DNA of 64,000 nucleotides, taken from positions 1 to 64,000 of the forward strand of contig NZ_JAIGNI010000002.1 in the NCBI RefSeq assembly GCF_026130175.1. Reading direction: 5' to 3'. This document shows, in pieces, positions 56,563-64,000 of the stretch (position 1 is the stretch's first letter; every line of letters begins with the position of its first letter). The notes beneath the pieces were generated by a model. That model saw only the letters and a program-made list of their open reading frames with translations. It did not search any database and was not told where the DNA came from. This DNA is from Lyngbya sp. CCAP 1446/10. GTDB taxonomy: Bacteria; Cyanobacteriota; Cyanobacteriia; Cyanobacteriales; Microcoleaceae. A program made the translations under genes and the position numbers.

Positions 56563-58641
56563 ATGGCGGCATCTTCTTCGATCAAACCCACAATTCTTTT
56601 ACTTGCAGGTCAATTTTTCGAGCAATTTCTTTTGACTCTGCTGCTGACTGTTTTGGCTGTTGTTTTCGGTCTAACAGTTTTTATTTGTATTCGGATTTTT
56701 ATCAATTGGTTGCAGAATAATCTGGAGGAAAATCGCCATTCTTTTAGACCAAAATTAGCCAAAAAATCGCCATATTCAAATGCCAATTTTACCGCAAGTA
56801 AAAACGTTTTTTTAGAGCCGCAGTTTGTTGAAAATGATGCAAGTTATACGGCGGCTTTTTGGGGAGGAGAAAGCGAGATTTCAGAACCGCTTGAGCCAGA
56901 GATCGTCTGCGAAGATTCAGCAGCAGTTGCCTATCTATACAACCCGATCGCACTTTGGCATGGGCGCTTAATTTTACCATTAAGCGAACAGCGCGAGACC
57001 TATGGATCAGTATTTTTTGAAGTAATAAATGCACCAAAAAAATATCAAAATTTTATTGGGAAAATAGCATTGTTGAAGTGGAGTACAAATCGTCAAGTAC
57101 AGTTTTTTGTCCACGCCGTCAGTCAAGATATCAGTTTCACCAAGCAAACTCAAAAAAGTCAAAAATCAGGCAACATTCATCCAGATAGATTGAACGGTTG
57201 GCGAAATGTCGGCCCTCTAGAAACTCTAGCAGGTAGCAGACGCGAAGACAGCGTGACTGTGATGCTACGCAGGCCAGTGATTGTCATCAACGACAGCAGC
57301 AGCGATCGGCAAGAACTAATTATCGATCGCGAACCAGTACAAATTATCGGACGTTTGTGTGCATTAGTCTCAATTTTACAGCGCCAAAAACCCGACAGCG
57401 ACAAATTTATTGTCCGGCATTTCAGCAAAACATCCCAACAATTTGACGGCGCGGCCGAAATCATTCGGATTCCGCAAGTACAGCCAGATAAAAATGGCAT
57501 AGCGAGGTCTACCAATCACCTGATCGAACAATCGCCATTAAATCCAGACGGCTGGTACATTTACGGCGAAAGAGACGAAGACAGTATTTTTGTAGTGCAA
57601 GCAATCGAGCCTCGCAAAATTGCCCAATTAACACCGGATGAAACACATTTCGGACTGAAAAAATCTCTCGCTTATTTAAGTAGCGAAAACTGGCAAAATA
57701 CCACCGCTGAAAAAGGACAAGCAAAAAGAGTATTGTTATCGCCAAATGACGCTACAGAAAACACTGCAATCTCGCCTTGGGAAGAAGGAGACATCGGCAT
57801 CGTGATTCACAGTTTCGGCGGTATCGGTGGCAAAAAAGGCGAATCGGCACCGCTGGGAATTGTTACCGGACATTTTGCTTTTGGAGTAGCAAAAGTTGTG
57901 CGCGATCGCTTTACCAGCGAACTACGTTTTGACATAGAATACAAACAAGTTTATGCCCACAACCCCGATGGAATTGTGGCTGGTTCGAGCAAATGGCAAA
58001 GTTACATGGGAGACTTGCAGCGCGGCTGGTTGGGCGATCGCCCGGTGTGCGATATTATTTGTAAATTAGACTGCGTGTGTTACGACTACGATTTTGACGG
58101 CATCATTTTGTCGCCTTTAACCGAATTAAACCAGCAACTAGATATCATGATGGCGCGCTACCGCAGCGGAGACGGCACCGGTGCAACTTTAGTCACGCCA
58201 GCAACTTCTTGCGTCCAAGATTCCAGTCAGGCAATTTACGCGACAATTAAAAAAATTACTTCCGAAGTTGAGTCAAATTCTCAAATTCAAGACTGGCTAA
58301 AAACAAATCCTACCCACGCACAAACCGAAAGATTTCATCAGTTAGTAGCTTTGGGAGAGAGTTTAGAAAAAGTATTAATTCCCCTTGGTATTGTCCGTCC
58401 AGATTGGCGCAAAAATACGAGATTGGCGGGGATTGATTCGGAACTGAAAAAAACCTTTTTTGCTGGTATCATGAACTTGATCAAAGCTGCGATTAGTTAC
58501 CGAACAATGCTACCCAAGCGAACTCAAGATGAAATTGCCAAAGTTTTATTGAAACAAGGAGCATTTTTGTGGATCATTCGCACCAATCAAGTCGGGGGAT
58601 TTGATCCAGATATTGAGCCGATCGCACCGACAGGAATTTGA
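56563..58641 (+). CDS. Large membrane-anchored protein of unknown function
   Basis: 692 residues. Hydrophobic N terminus (two overlapping spans at about 8-50, LLTVLAVVFGLTVFICIRIF), then a long soluble part. Segments that look conserved are ALWHGRLILPLSEQRETYGSV, NPDGWYIYGERDEDSIFVVQAIEPR, VIHSFGGIGGKKGES, CYDYDFDGIILSPLTELN and GATLVTPATSCVQDSSQA. The last vaguely recalls proteins annotated as predicted Abi/CAAX proteases in cyanobacteria, but I see no HExxH or EExxR protease motif and do not assign one. Transcribed with the preceding gene. Confidence 0.7.
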   Translation: MAASSSIKPTILLLAGQFFEQFLLTLLLTVLAVVFGLTVFICIRIFINWLQNNLEENRHSFRPKLAKKSPYSNANFTASKNVFLEPQFVENDASYTAAFWGGESEISEPLEPEIVCEDSAAVAYLYNPIALWHGRLILPLSEQRETYGSVFFEVINAPKKYQNFIGKIALLKWSTNRQVQFFVHAVSQDISFTKQTQKSQKSGNIHPDRLNGWRNVGPLETLAGSRREDSVTVMLRRPVIVINDSSSDRQELIIDREPVQIIGRLCALVSILQRQKPDSDKFIVRHFSKTSQQFDGAAEIIRIPQVQPDKNGIARSTNHLIEQSPLNPDGWYIYGERDEDSIFVVQAIEPRKIAQLTPDETHFGLKKSLAYLSSENWQNTTAEKGQAKRVLLSPNDATENTAISPWEEGDIGIVIHSFGGIGGKKGESAPLGIVTGHFAFGVAKVVRDRFTSELRFDIEYKQVYAHNPDGIVAGSSKWQSYMGDLQRGWLGDRPVCDIICKLDCVCYDYDFDGIILSPLTELNQQLDIMMARYRSGDGTGATLVTPATSCVQDSSQAIYATIKKITSEVESNSQIQDWLKTNPTHAQTERFHQLVALGESLEKVLIPLGIVRPDWRKNTRLAGIDSELKKTFFAGIMNLIKAAISYRTMLPKRTQDEIAKVLLKQGAFLWIIRTNQVGGFDPDIEPIAPTGI

Positions 58642-58659
58642 ATCAGCAATCGGTTTGTA

Positions 58660-58828
58660 GATGATTCGGCGATTGAAATCGCTACTAGAAAAACCAAGTC
58701 TGCCTCCGCAGACTAAGAGATTGAGGGAGCATTTAAGCGGGATTTGGTATCAGTCAACAGTCAACCGTTAACAGTCAACCGTTAACAGTCAACAGTCAAC
58801 AATCAACAGTCAACAATCAACCATTACC
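58660..58828. repeat. R2 variant and ACAGTCA heptamer array
   Basis: A diverged R2 copy (about 58668-58721: TCGGCGATTGAAATCGCTAC, then AGTCTGCCTCCGCAGACT). Then CAGTCAACCGTTAA/CAGTCAA heptamers at about 58747-58822 run up to the stop codon of the DUF4335 gene. Confidence 0.8.
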
Positions 58829-60029
58829 AAGGAGTGACTGCCACAGTGCCACCCGGTGCAAAAACTACTCGGAAATCAGCCAGCGGTTCCGCAGGTGGCC
58901 TGGTGCCAACCGGTTTGTAAAGCAACTCCGACAACGGCGCATCCGCGGATCTCGCGACTGCTGCGGAATTCTCCGACTTATAACCGACAATCGCGCCGTC
59001 TTTACCCACACTCACCCGATAAACCAACTCCGCATCAACAGCACGCTGATTCTTCAAAACTCCGTCAATTTGTTGGGAAAGTTTACCCTTCAACACCTCA
59101 ATTTCTGCCGCATCTGTAATCGGCACGGCTGCTGCCCCAGGGCTGGGCGAACCTTCGGAAACAGGACTGGGCGTGCTTTCCGGTGAAATGCTCGACTGCG
59201 GTGTGGACAAGGGTGAAATGCTCGACTGCGGTGTGGCCAAGGGTGAAGTGTCCGACTGCGGCGAAGTGCTCGGAGTTGGTGAACTCGATTCAGCTTTCGG
59301 AGTTTTATCCCCAGGTAGCAAACCGTCAGCCGCAGGTGTGGGATTGGGATTCGGCGAACCTGAACCACCCGGATTGGGCGTTCCCAGATTCTGGCCGGCA
59401 GCATTGGGCTGTGGTACCGGATCTCTGGGGCGCTGGACTTCGGGGACTGGTACCAAGAAAAACGCCATTGCCGCTAAAGCCAAACTCGACACCCCCACCA
59501 CCGCGGGCAAACTCCGCTGCGCCAAAGGTTCGGCAGACTTGATATAACGCTTGGAAATGGGGGTTAATTGCAGCGACAATTCCGGTAGCGTCTGAGTGTC
59601 GGCAAAAAATTGGTCGATCGCCTCTACCAAGTCAAATAGCTGTACCGTCGTCAAATCTACGACCGCCGACAGTTCTGTTTTTTGATCTATTTGGGTGGTG
59701 CTGCCTGTGGAGGCGGGTAGAACGGTCAAACGGTGCGAATTCCCATCAATTCTGTGGAACTGTACCATGCTCAAATTCGGGCCGTAGCGATCGGGATAAT
59801 GGACTCCGCTCATAAATTCTTGAGCGTAGCTACTGACGGCCCTCACTAAGCTTTCAAAAAATTCTCGTCCCCCCGTCAGGGGCTCTCCGATCCCTGTCAC
59901 ATAGCATTCAGCACTCATTAGTATGGAAAGCACTGGCCGTGTCTCTAACTGGCTGGCTGCCGATCCATCGCTCAACCCTTCTAGAACTAGGGTGCAATTT
60001 GGCAGACTGTACTGACGCCTAATAGTCAT
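58824..60029 (-). CDS. DUF4335-family protein
   Basis: 401 residues. N-terminal DUF4335 (TIRRQYSLPNCTLVLEGLSD, ARPVLSILMSAECYVTG-type strand, LTGGREFFESLVRAVSSYAQEF, FHRIDGNSHRLTV, VDLTTVQLFDLVEAIDQFFAD), about residues 1-165. One membrane span at about 175-195 (LPAVVGVSSLALAAMAFFLV). A long Ser/Pro/Thr-rich linker made of near-repeats (SPLSTPQSSISP) and a C-terminal domain (IDGVLKNQRAVDAELVYRVSVG) follow. Function unknown. Its start lies three bases after the stop of the DUF3038 gene, the usual cyanobacterial partner. Confidence 0.85.
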   Translation of the reverse strand: MTIRRQYSLPNCTLVLEGLSDGSAASQLETRPVLSILMSAECYVTGIGEPLTGGREFFESLVRAVSSYAQEFMSGVHYPDRYGPNLSMVQFHRIDGNSHRLTVLPASTGSTTQIDQKTELSAVVDLTTVQLFDLVEAIDQFFADTQTLPELSLQLTPISKRYIKSAEPLAQRSLPAVVGVSSLALAAMAFFLVPVPEVQRPRDPVPQPNAAGQNLGTPNPGGSGSPNPNPTPAADGLLPGDKTPKAESSSPTPSTSPQSDTSPLATPQSSISPLSTPQSSISPESTPSPVSEGSPSPGAAAVPITDAAEIEVLKGKLSQQIDGVLKNQRAVDAELVYRVSVGKDGAIVGYKSENSAAVARSADAPLSELLYKPVGTRPPAEPLADFRVVFAPGGTVAVTPW

Positions 60030-60031
60030 TT

Positions 60032-60667
60032 TTACTCCACTTCTCCATCAAACAGGCTAACCCAGAAGCGCTGCATTCCGGCTGTTCCTGTACAAAATAG
60101 CAGTTTGCTCAACAAGTTTAAAGCTAGTTCGTCCAGCTTTTCGTCGGAATCATAAGCTACAACTACTGATCGCTTGGGGTTCATGCGCGATCGAAAGTGA
60201 GCTCGAAAACGTTCTAAATACTCGAAAAGCACCAAGTTCTGATTTAGGGGTATATTTCTCGATCGCAACTGCTGCGAATCTAGCAGCAACTGCCGAATTG
60301 TCGCAGTTAACTTGCGCGCCATATTACAGGCGATCGCCACCAGCGCCTTTGCCTCCACAACAGTCAGGGAGCGGCGCTGGGTATAGCGTCTCAGCGGGTT
60401 AGTATTGCGCATCAGCCAAAAGGCAACCCGATTTTTGATAATTGACTCCAATTCCAACTCCTTCGACACTGCCAGCATTTCTTCAGCACCTCCGAGATAC
60501 AAGGCCTCGATCGCCAGCAACATCAAATCAATTTGCAATCTAGCCCGGCGGGGACACCCGCCATCGTTCGGCGACAAGTCTGGCAAACTGTCTAAAATCA
60601 ACGGGTTTGACTCGGTAAGCGAAGTTTCTGACGGCATTAAGATCACGGCAACATCCATTCCAAACAA
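60032..60667 (-). CDS. DUF3038-family protein
   Basis: 211 residues, soluble, helical. Wording typical of DUF3038: RRARLQIDLMLLAIEALYLGGAEEMLAVSKELELESII, NRVAFWLMRNTNPLRR, VEAKALVAIACNMARKLTATIRQLL. Forms a two-gene operon with the DUF4335 gene. The pair is conserved in cyanobacteria; no biochemical role is known to me. N-terminal 25 residues are variable. Confidence 0.87.
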   Translation of the reverse strand: MFGMDVAVILMPSETSLTESNPLILDSLPDLSPNDGGCPRRARLQIDLMLLAIEALYLGGAEEMLAVSKELELESIIKNRVAFWLMRNTNPLRRYTQRRSLTVVEAKALVAIACNMARKLTATIRQLLLDSQQLRSRNIPLNQNLVLFEYLERFRAHFRSRMNPKRSVVVAYDSDEKLDELALNLLSKLLFCTGTAGMQRFWVSLFDGEVE

Positions 60668-60949
60668 ACTATACGGTTATGCGGGGTCTTTGGCATGACA
60701 AATTCTGAACCAAGGACTTCTCAGAGATACTTTATTTTTATCATTCACTTTTAAGTATATTTATCAATCTACCAGCAACCGACCGTCGCAGGCGAGTTCC
60801 GGTGGCGGGAGTTCGATCGTCCACTCCCCCGCCCCCGCCGCCGGAGCTTTTTGATTCCTTGCTTCGCCACGCCAGAAGCGGAGAGTCGGAGAGAGACAAA
60901 GAATTTGACAATTACCCATTCCCGATTCTCGATTCCCGATGGCGATCGA
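60668..60949. other. Spacer without visible genes
   Basis: G+C-rich in the middle (CCCCCGCCCCCGCCGCCGG, about 60825-60843). CGCCACGCCAGAAGCGGAGAG resembles fragments of other cyanobacterial spacers. No frame I would call. Confidence 0.5.
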
Positions 60950-61456
60950 TCAATGTTCCTGCTTCTGGGGTTTCGCCGCCACTTCTCTTTGAGCCGTAAA
61001 ATCACTAGCCGCCGCCCGATCCGTCAGACTAATTTTTCCCTTGAGGCTTTCTCCGTCCACAATCCCTCGCAGTTTAACAGAACTGTTTTGACCGATCGCT
61101 GTGGAGTCGCTGCAACCCTCTAAATTAGGAACCGCACCCGACAAACTCAACCCTTGATTTTCCCATTTCCCAACTAGAGAAGGTTTCTCCTCGGCTATTT
61201 TTTCCCGATCGGCCTCGCTGTTACCCGATCGCAAATGACCGCTCAAATAAACACCCGATTGCTCAATTGTCAATACCAAAGCATCAGATTTCAGGCAATC
61301 GGGCAAATTTTTAGCATCAAAGCGATAACTTCCAGCAATTGCCGGAGGAGCCTTTAAATTTGTTTCTCCGTAAGCAGTTACTACCTTAAACAGCACGGCA
61401 ACCAAGGCGATCGAAATACCATAAAATGATAACAACTTGACATTTAAATTAATCAT
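60950..61456 (-). CDS. Exported protein of unknown function
   Basis: 168 residues from the ATG at 61456; the frame extends upstream only through a heptamer array (PNAQFPIPN...), which is not protein. Signal peptide [23 protein letters not shown]. The mature part has [56 protein letters not shown] and [18 protein letters not shown], an up-and-down beta fold. No named family recognised. A ferredoxin-like or lipocalin-like role would be guesswork. Confidence 0.7.
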   Translation of the reverse strand: MINLNVKLLSFYGISIALVAVLFKVVTAYGETNLKAPPAIAGSYRFDAKNLPDCLKSDALVLTIEQSGVYLSGHLRSGNSEADREKIAEEKPSLVGKWENQGLSLSGAVPNLEGCSDSTAIGQNSSVKLRGIVDGESLKGKISLTDRAAASDFTAQREVAAKPQKQEH

Positions 61457-61462
61457 AATTTG

Positions 61463-61662
61463 GGGAATGGGGAATTGGGAATTGGGAATTGGGCATTGGG
61501 CATTGGGAATTGGGAATTGGGCATTGGGCATTGGGCATTGGGGATTTGTAGCACCTCACAAATAACCAATAACAAATAACCAATAACAAATAACCAATAA
61601 CCCTTCGACGCTTTGACTACGCACAGTCAACAGTCAACAGTCAACAGTCAACAGTCAACAAA
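61463..61662. repeat. Heptamer arrays (GGGCATT/GGGAATT, TAACAAA, CAGTCAA)
   Basis: Three different 7- or 14-base units in succession: GGGAATT/GGGCATT (61463-61545), AACAAATAACCAAT (61559-61601) and CAGTCAA (61625-61660). They fill the spacer between two minus-strand genes. Confidence 0.85.
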
Positions 61663-63867
61663 CTACCCTTGAGTGAGTACCGACGCTAAGTGCGATCGCA
61701 CTTTAACGTAACACCGTGCAATCAGCAGCGAAGAATGACACTGCACCGCCAACTCATCAGTATACTGTCCCAAAGTTTGGCGTTCAATTCCCCACTCCCG
61801 ACTCGTACCCGCAATCGTCAAATCAGCATTAGCAGAAGCAGCAATCACCGCTTGAATTGGCTCAGCAGCCTCCACAATCGGAGTTTCAATGCGCGATCGC
61901 ACCTCAGCCGGCAACTGCTCCATCACTCGCTGAAACTCGTAACTCAGCTCATTTCCCTCTTCCCCCTCAACCGCCACCCGCAGCACCGTCAAACGGCGTT
62001 CTTCGCTATTAACTAACAGTCTCAGCGCCAATTCCAACCCCAAATCATCATGAATATTTGCCGCATAAGGCACTAACAAATTATTCAACTGTTCCCGGCC
62101 TCTGTCCACAAAAATTGCTACATCCACCTTAGCGCTGCTGAGAATTTGGCCGACACGTCCTCCCAAACGGTTGCTGCTAAAAGTAGGCCTGTGCCATCCT
62201 ACCAAAATCAAATCCGCGCGATCGATTTCCGCGATTTGCGCCGTTTCCCGCGCCACATCCTTAGTAACCCGAATAATGGGATGCACGAATTTTCTCGCAT
62301 CCGGCAATTCCAAACTCTCAATCAATTCTGATAATTTCGAGCGGCGTTCCTGGATAATGCGATCGGCTTCTGCGGGCGTACTTTGAAAGGCATAATCCTC
62401 ATTTAATTCAATCAAACTCAGAGGATGAACCGCCGCCGACTGCAAATCACTACCACCCGTACCTGCCGCAGGCTGCGCCAGGGCGATCGCCAGTTGCAGC
62501 AAACCTTTCTGCGTACTAGGATTAGCAACAGGCACTAAAATTCGATAAGTTGGCAGCAATTTATTGTTGATTTCTGCGCTTTCTCCAGCCATTGGCGAAT
62601 CTTTTAATTCTGAATCCTCCGAACTCACTTCTGAGATATCTAACCGAATTAATCGTTTTGGATAAGTCCACTCCAACAGTGGCGAAGTCATGAAAGTTGT
62701 GACTAAAGCCATAATCACCAACATCGTAAACAATAGCGGCGAAATTACACCCAGAGACAGACCGATATTCAGCACAATTAGTTCAGTCAAACCGCGAGTA
62801 TTCATCATCCAACCAAGCGCCGAAGCTTCGCGATTGCTAATGCCACAAACTCTAGCAGCAACGTAAGTGCCGACATATTTTCCAATAATTGCTACTCCTA
62901 AAACTGCGGCGCACAGCAGCCACAATTCGGGACTGTTGAGCAGGCCGATTTGAGTACGCAAACCGCTGTAAGCAAAAAAGATTGGCAGCAGAAATATCAG
63001 GACAAAATCTTCGGTTTTTTCAGCTAATTCTCTGGTGAGTCCGGCATTTTTTGGCATAGCCACACCAAGCAAAAATGCACCGAAGATTAAATGAATGCCG
63101 ATCAATTCAGTAATTAAGGCAGAAGCTACAACTCCCATGTAAATTCCCGCCAGCACTAACTGCGTTAATCTGCCCGTGCGGTTGTAGTGCTTGGAAAGCC
63201 GCTGCAAGAACCAGCGCACTACAGTCAACATAAAACCGATGTAAATTATAGATTCAATAATGGTCGGCAAAGCGCCGATCATCGAGTTAGTGCGCGTAAC
63301 TGCGATCGCCACCGCTAACAAACACCACGCCGTCACATCGTCTACAGCAGCGCAAGTTAGGGCTAGCGTCCCTAATTTTGTATTTTGCAAGTTGTGTTCT
63401 GTAATAATTCTGGCCAGCACTGGAAAGGCAGTAATTGACATCGCAGCGCCTAAAAATAGGGCAAAGGCTGTAAATGAAACGCTATTATTTGAAACGATCG
63501 GATACAGCAGCAGTGCTAGGATGCTGCCCAGGGAAAACGGCACTAAAATGCTGACGTGGGAAGTTAATATCGCTATATCTAAATTGTTTTTGAGATACTT
63601 GGGATTCAGTTCTAAACCAATCAAGAACATGAAAAATATCAGCCCCACCTCAGACAGCACGTTGAGGAAGGGAACGGCTTCGGCTGGAAAAAGTGCTGTT
63701 GCTAAATCTGGTGCGACCAAACCGAAAAGAGAAGGCCCTAGCATAATTCCTGCTACAATTTCTCCAATGACTTGAGGTTGTTTGATCGCTCGAAATCCTA
63801 AGCCGACAAGTCGGGAAAGTGCGATCACAATTAGAACTTCCAGCAGGACGAGAATGGGGATGGGCAT
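61663..63867 (-). CDS. CPA2-type cation:proton antiporter with universal-stress tail
   Basis: 734 residues from ATG 63867 (the longer frame is repeat-derived). Residues about 1-395 are a twelve- to thirteen-span Na+/H+ exchanger domain: VGLGFRAIKQPQVIGEIVAGIMLGPSLFG, MFLIGLELNPKYLKNNL, LGAAMSITAFPVLARI, LTCAAVDDVTAWCLLAVAIA with the paired Asp of the CPA2 ion site, and MMNTRGLTELIVLNIGL. The C-terminal 300 residues hold one or two UspA-like domains (TYRILVPVANPSTQKGLL; LIVGWHRPTFSSNR; LTIAGTSREWGIERQTLG). KefB/NhaS3-like; K+ versus Na+ cannot be told. Confidence 0.92.
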   Translation of the reverse strand: MPIPILVLLEVLIVIALSRLVGLGFRAIKQPQVIGEIVAGIMLGPSLFGLVAPDLATALFPAEAVPFLNVLSEVGLIFFMFLIGLELNPKYLKNNLDIAILTSHVSILVPFSLGSILALLLYPIVSNNSVSFTAFALFLGAAMSITAFPVLARIITEHNLQNTKLGTLALTCAAVDDVTAWCLLAVAIAVTRTNSMIGALPTIIESIIYIGFMLTVVRWFLQRLSKHYNRTGRLTQLVLAGIYMGVVASALITELIGIHLIFGAFLLGVAMPKNAGLTRELAEKTEDFVLIFLLPIFFAYSGLRTQIGLLNSPELWLLCAAVLGVAIIGKYVGTYVAARVCGISNREASALGWMMNTRGLTELIVLNIGLSLGVISPLLFTMLVIMALVTTFMTSPLLEWTYPKRLIRLDISEVSSEDSELKDSPMAGESAEINNKLLPTYRILVPVANPSTQKGLLQLAIALAQPAAGTGGSDLQSAAVHPLSLIELNEDYAFQSTPAEADRIIQERRSKLSELIESLELPDARKFVHPIIRVTKDVARETAQIAEIDRADLILVGWHRPTFSSNRLGGRVGQILSSAKVDVAIFVDRGREQLNNLLVPYAANIHDDLGLELALRLLVNSEERRLTVLRVAVEGEEGNELSYEFQRVMEQLPAEVRSRIETPIVEAAEPIQAVIAASANADLTIAGTSREWGIERQTLGQYTDELAVQCHSSLLIARCYVKVRSHLASVLTQG

Positions 63868-64000
63868 GGCGTTTTTAGCTTTAGGGTTTTTGCGGATCGA
63901 GAAGGGACGGCATTCAGTTGACAGTTGACAGTTGACAGTTGACAGTTGACAGCTTGCCCGCTCGCAAGGGATAAGGGTTGACAGCACTTGACAAAATAAG
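63868..64000. repeat. Spacer with GACAGTT heptamers at the window edge
   Basis: GACAGTT units at about 63915-63951. Sequence resumes CGCTCGCAAGGGATAAGGG to the edge. No gene seen. Confidence 0.75.

Overview
The window looks like a chromosomal segment of a filamentous, non-heterocystous cyanobacterium of the Microcoleus/Oscillatoria type. The evidence is indirect but consistent. HIP1 octamers (GCGATCGC) and the GCGATCG core are scattered through genes and spacers. Many genes belong to cyanobacterial families: chorismate lyase of the plastoquinone route, a CYP120-like P450, the DUF3038/DUF4335 pair, DUF4912, Uma2-type DUF820, and hormogonium-polysaccharide-type glycosyltransferases. Nearly every spacer carries heptanucleotide tandem arrays and palindromic dispersed repeats typical of such genomes. 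I found no rRNA, tRNA, CRISPR array or complete insertion sequence.

Layout. 1-14300 is mostly housekeeping: an orphan sugar-ABC permease, a GNAT acetyltransferase, purN overlapping a methyltransferase gene, a HAD phosphatase, rlmN, lgt, cobM, a Tat-exported dienelactone-hydrolase-like protein, a flavin reductase, a pyroglutamyl-peptidase-like gene, hisH, rsmD and glmM. 14600-22500 is a surface-polysaccharide locus: a GT39-like membrane protein, then GT2, GT4 and GT4 proteins resembling HpsN, HpsO and HpsP. Between the hpsO-like and hpsP-like genes lie a translationally coupled pair of small unknown genes and a two-gene RloA/RloB (AbiL-like) anti-phage-type cassette on the opposite strand. The cassette is bounded by a perfect 36-bp direct repeat, which is the first 35 bases of hpsP plus one base. 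This is the most striking feature of the window.

22600-30500 holds a TerD-family protein, a DUF4359-like protein, an M48 peptidase, a relic IS200/IS605 right end, mtnD, a large FAD-dependent dehydrogenase, chorismate lyase and a P450. 30700-36000 is one 1772-residue sensor kinase with about eight PAS and two GAF domains. 36500-40900 has a fused double-ATPase oligopeptide-ABC protein and several small exported or unknown proteins. 41200-45800 is a four-gene carbohydrate ABC importer operon. 46300-53000 contains a DUF4912 protein with a pentapeptide repeat, a solitary Phd antitoxin with a palindromic operator, a Uma2 protein, cysS, a clipped DUF433 gene, a degenerate alpha/beta hydrolase and a solitary XRE antitoxin. 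53000-63900 carries an AI-2E family permease, an OmpA-family protein, two unknown genes in a likely operon, the DUF3038/DUF4335 pair, a small exported protein and a CPA2 antiporter with a universal-stress tail.

Repeats are a theme in themselves. Four palindromic families recur and are labelled here R1 (GTAGGGTGCGTC ends), R2 (GCGGTTTCAACCGC core), R3 (CCCCCTTGnnAAGGGGG core) and R4 (ACAGGCATCTTGCCTGT core). Several copies have entered coding sequence in frame (R4-like in hpsP, R3 in cysS, a heptamer array in the 3' end of cobM) or clipped a gene (R2 in the DUF433 gene). purN and rsmD share an almost identical upstream module that ends in a pyrimidine heptamer array a few bases before the start codon. 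A separate 213-bp MITE with 14-bp inverted ends and 8-bp target duplications sits at 54290-54502.
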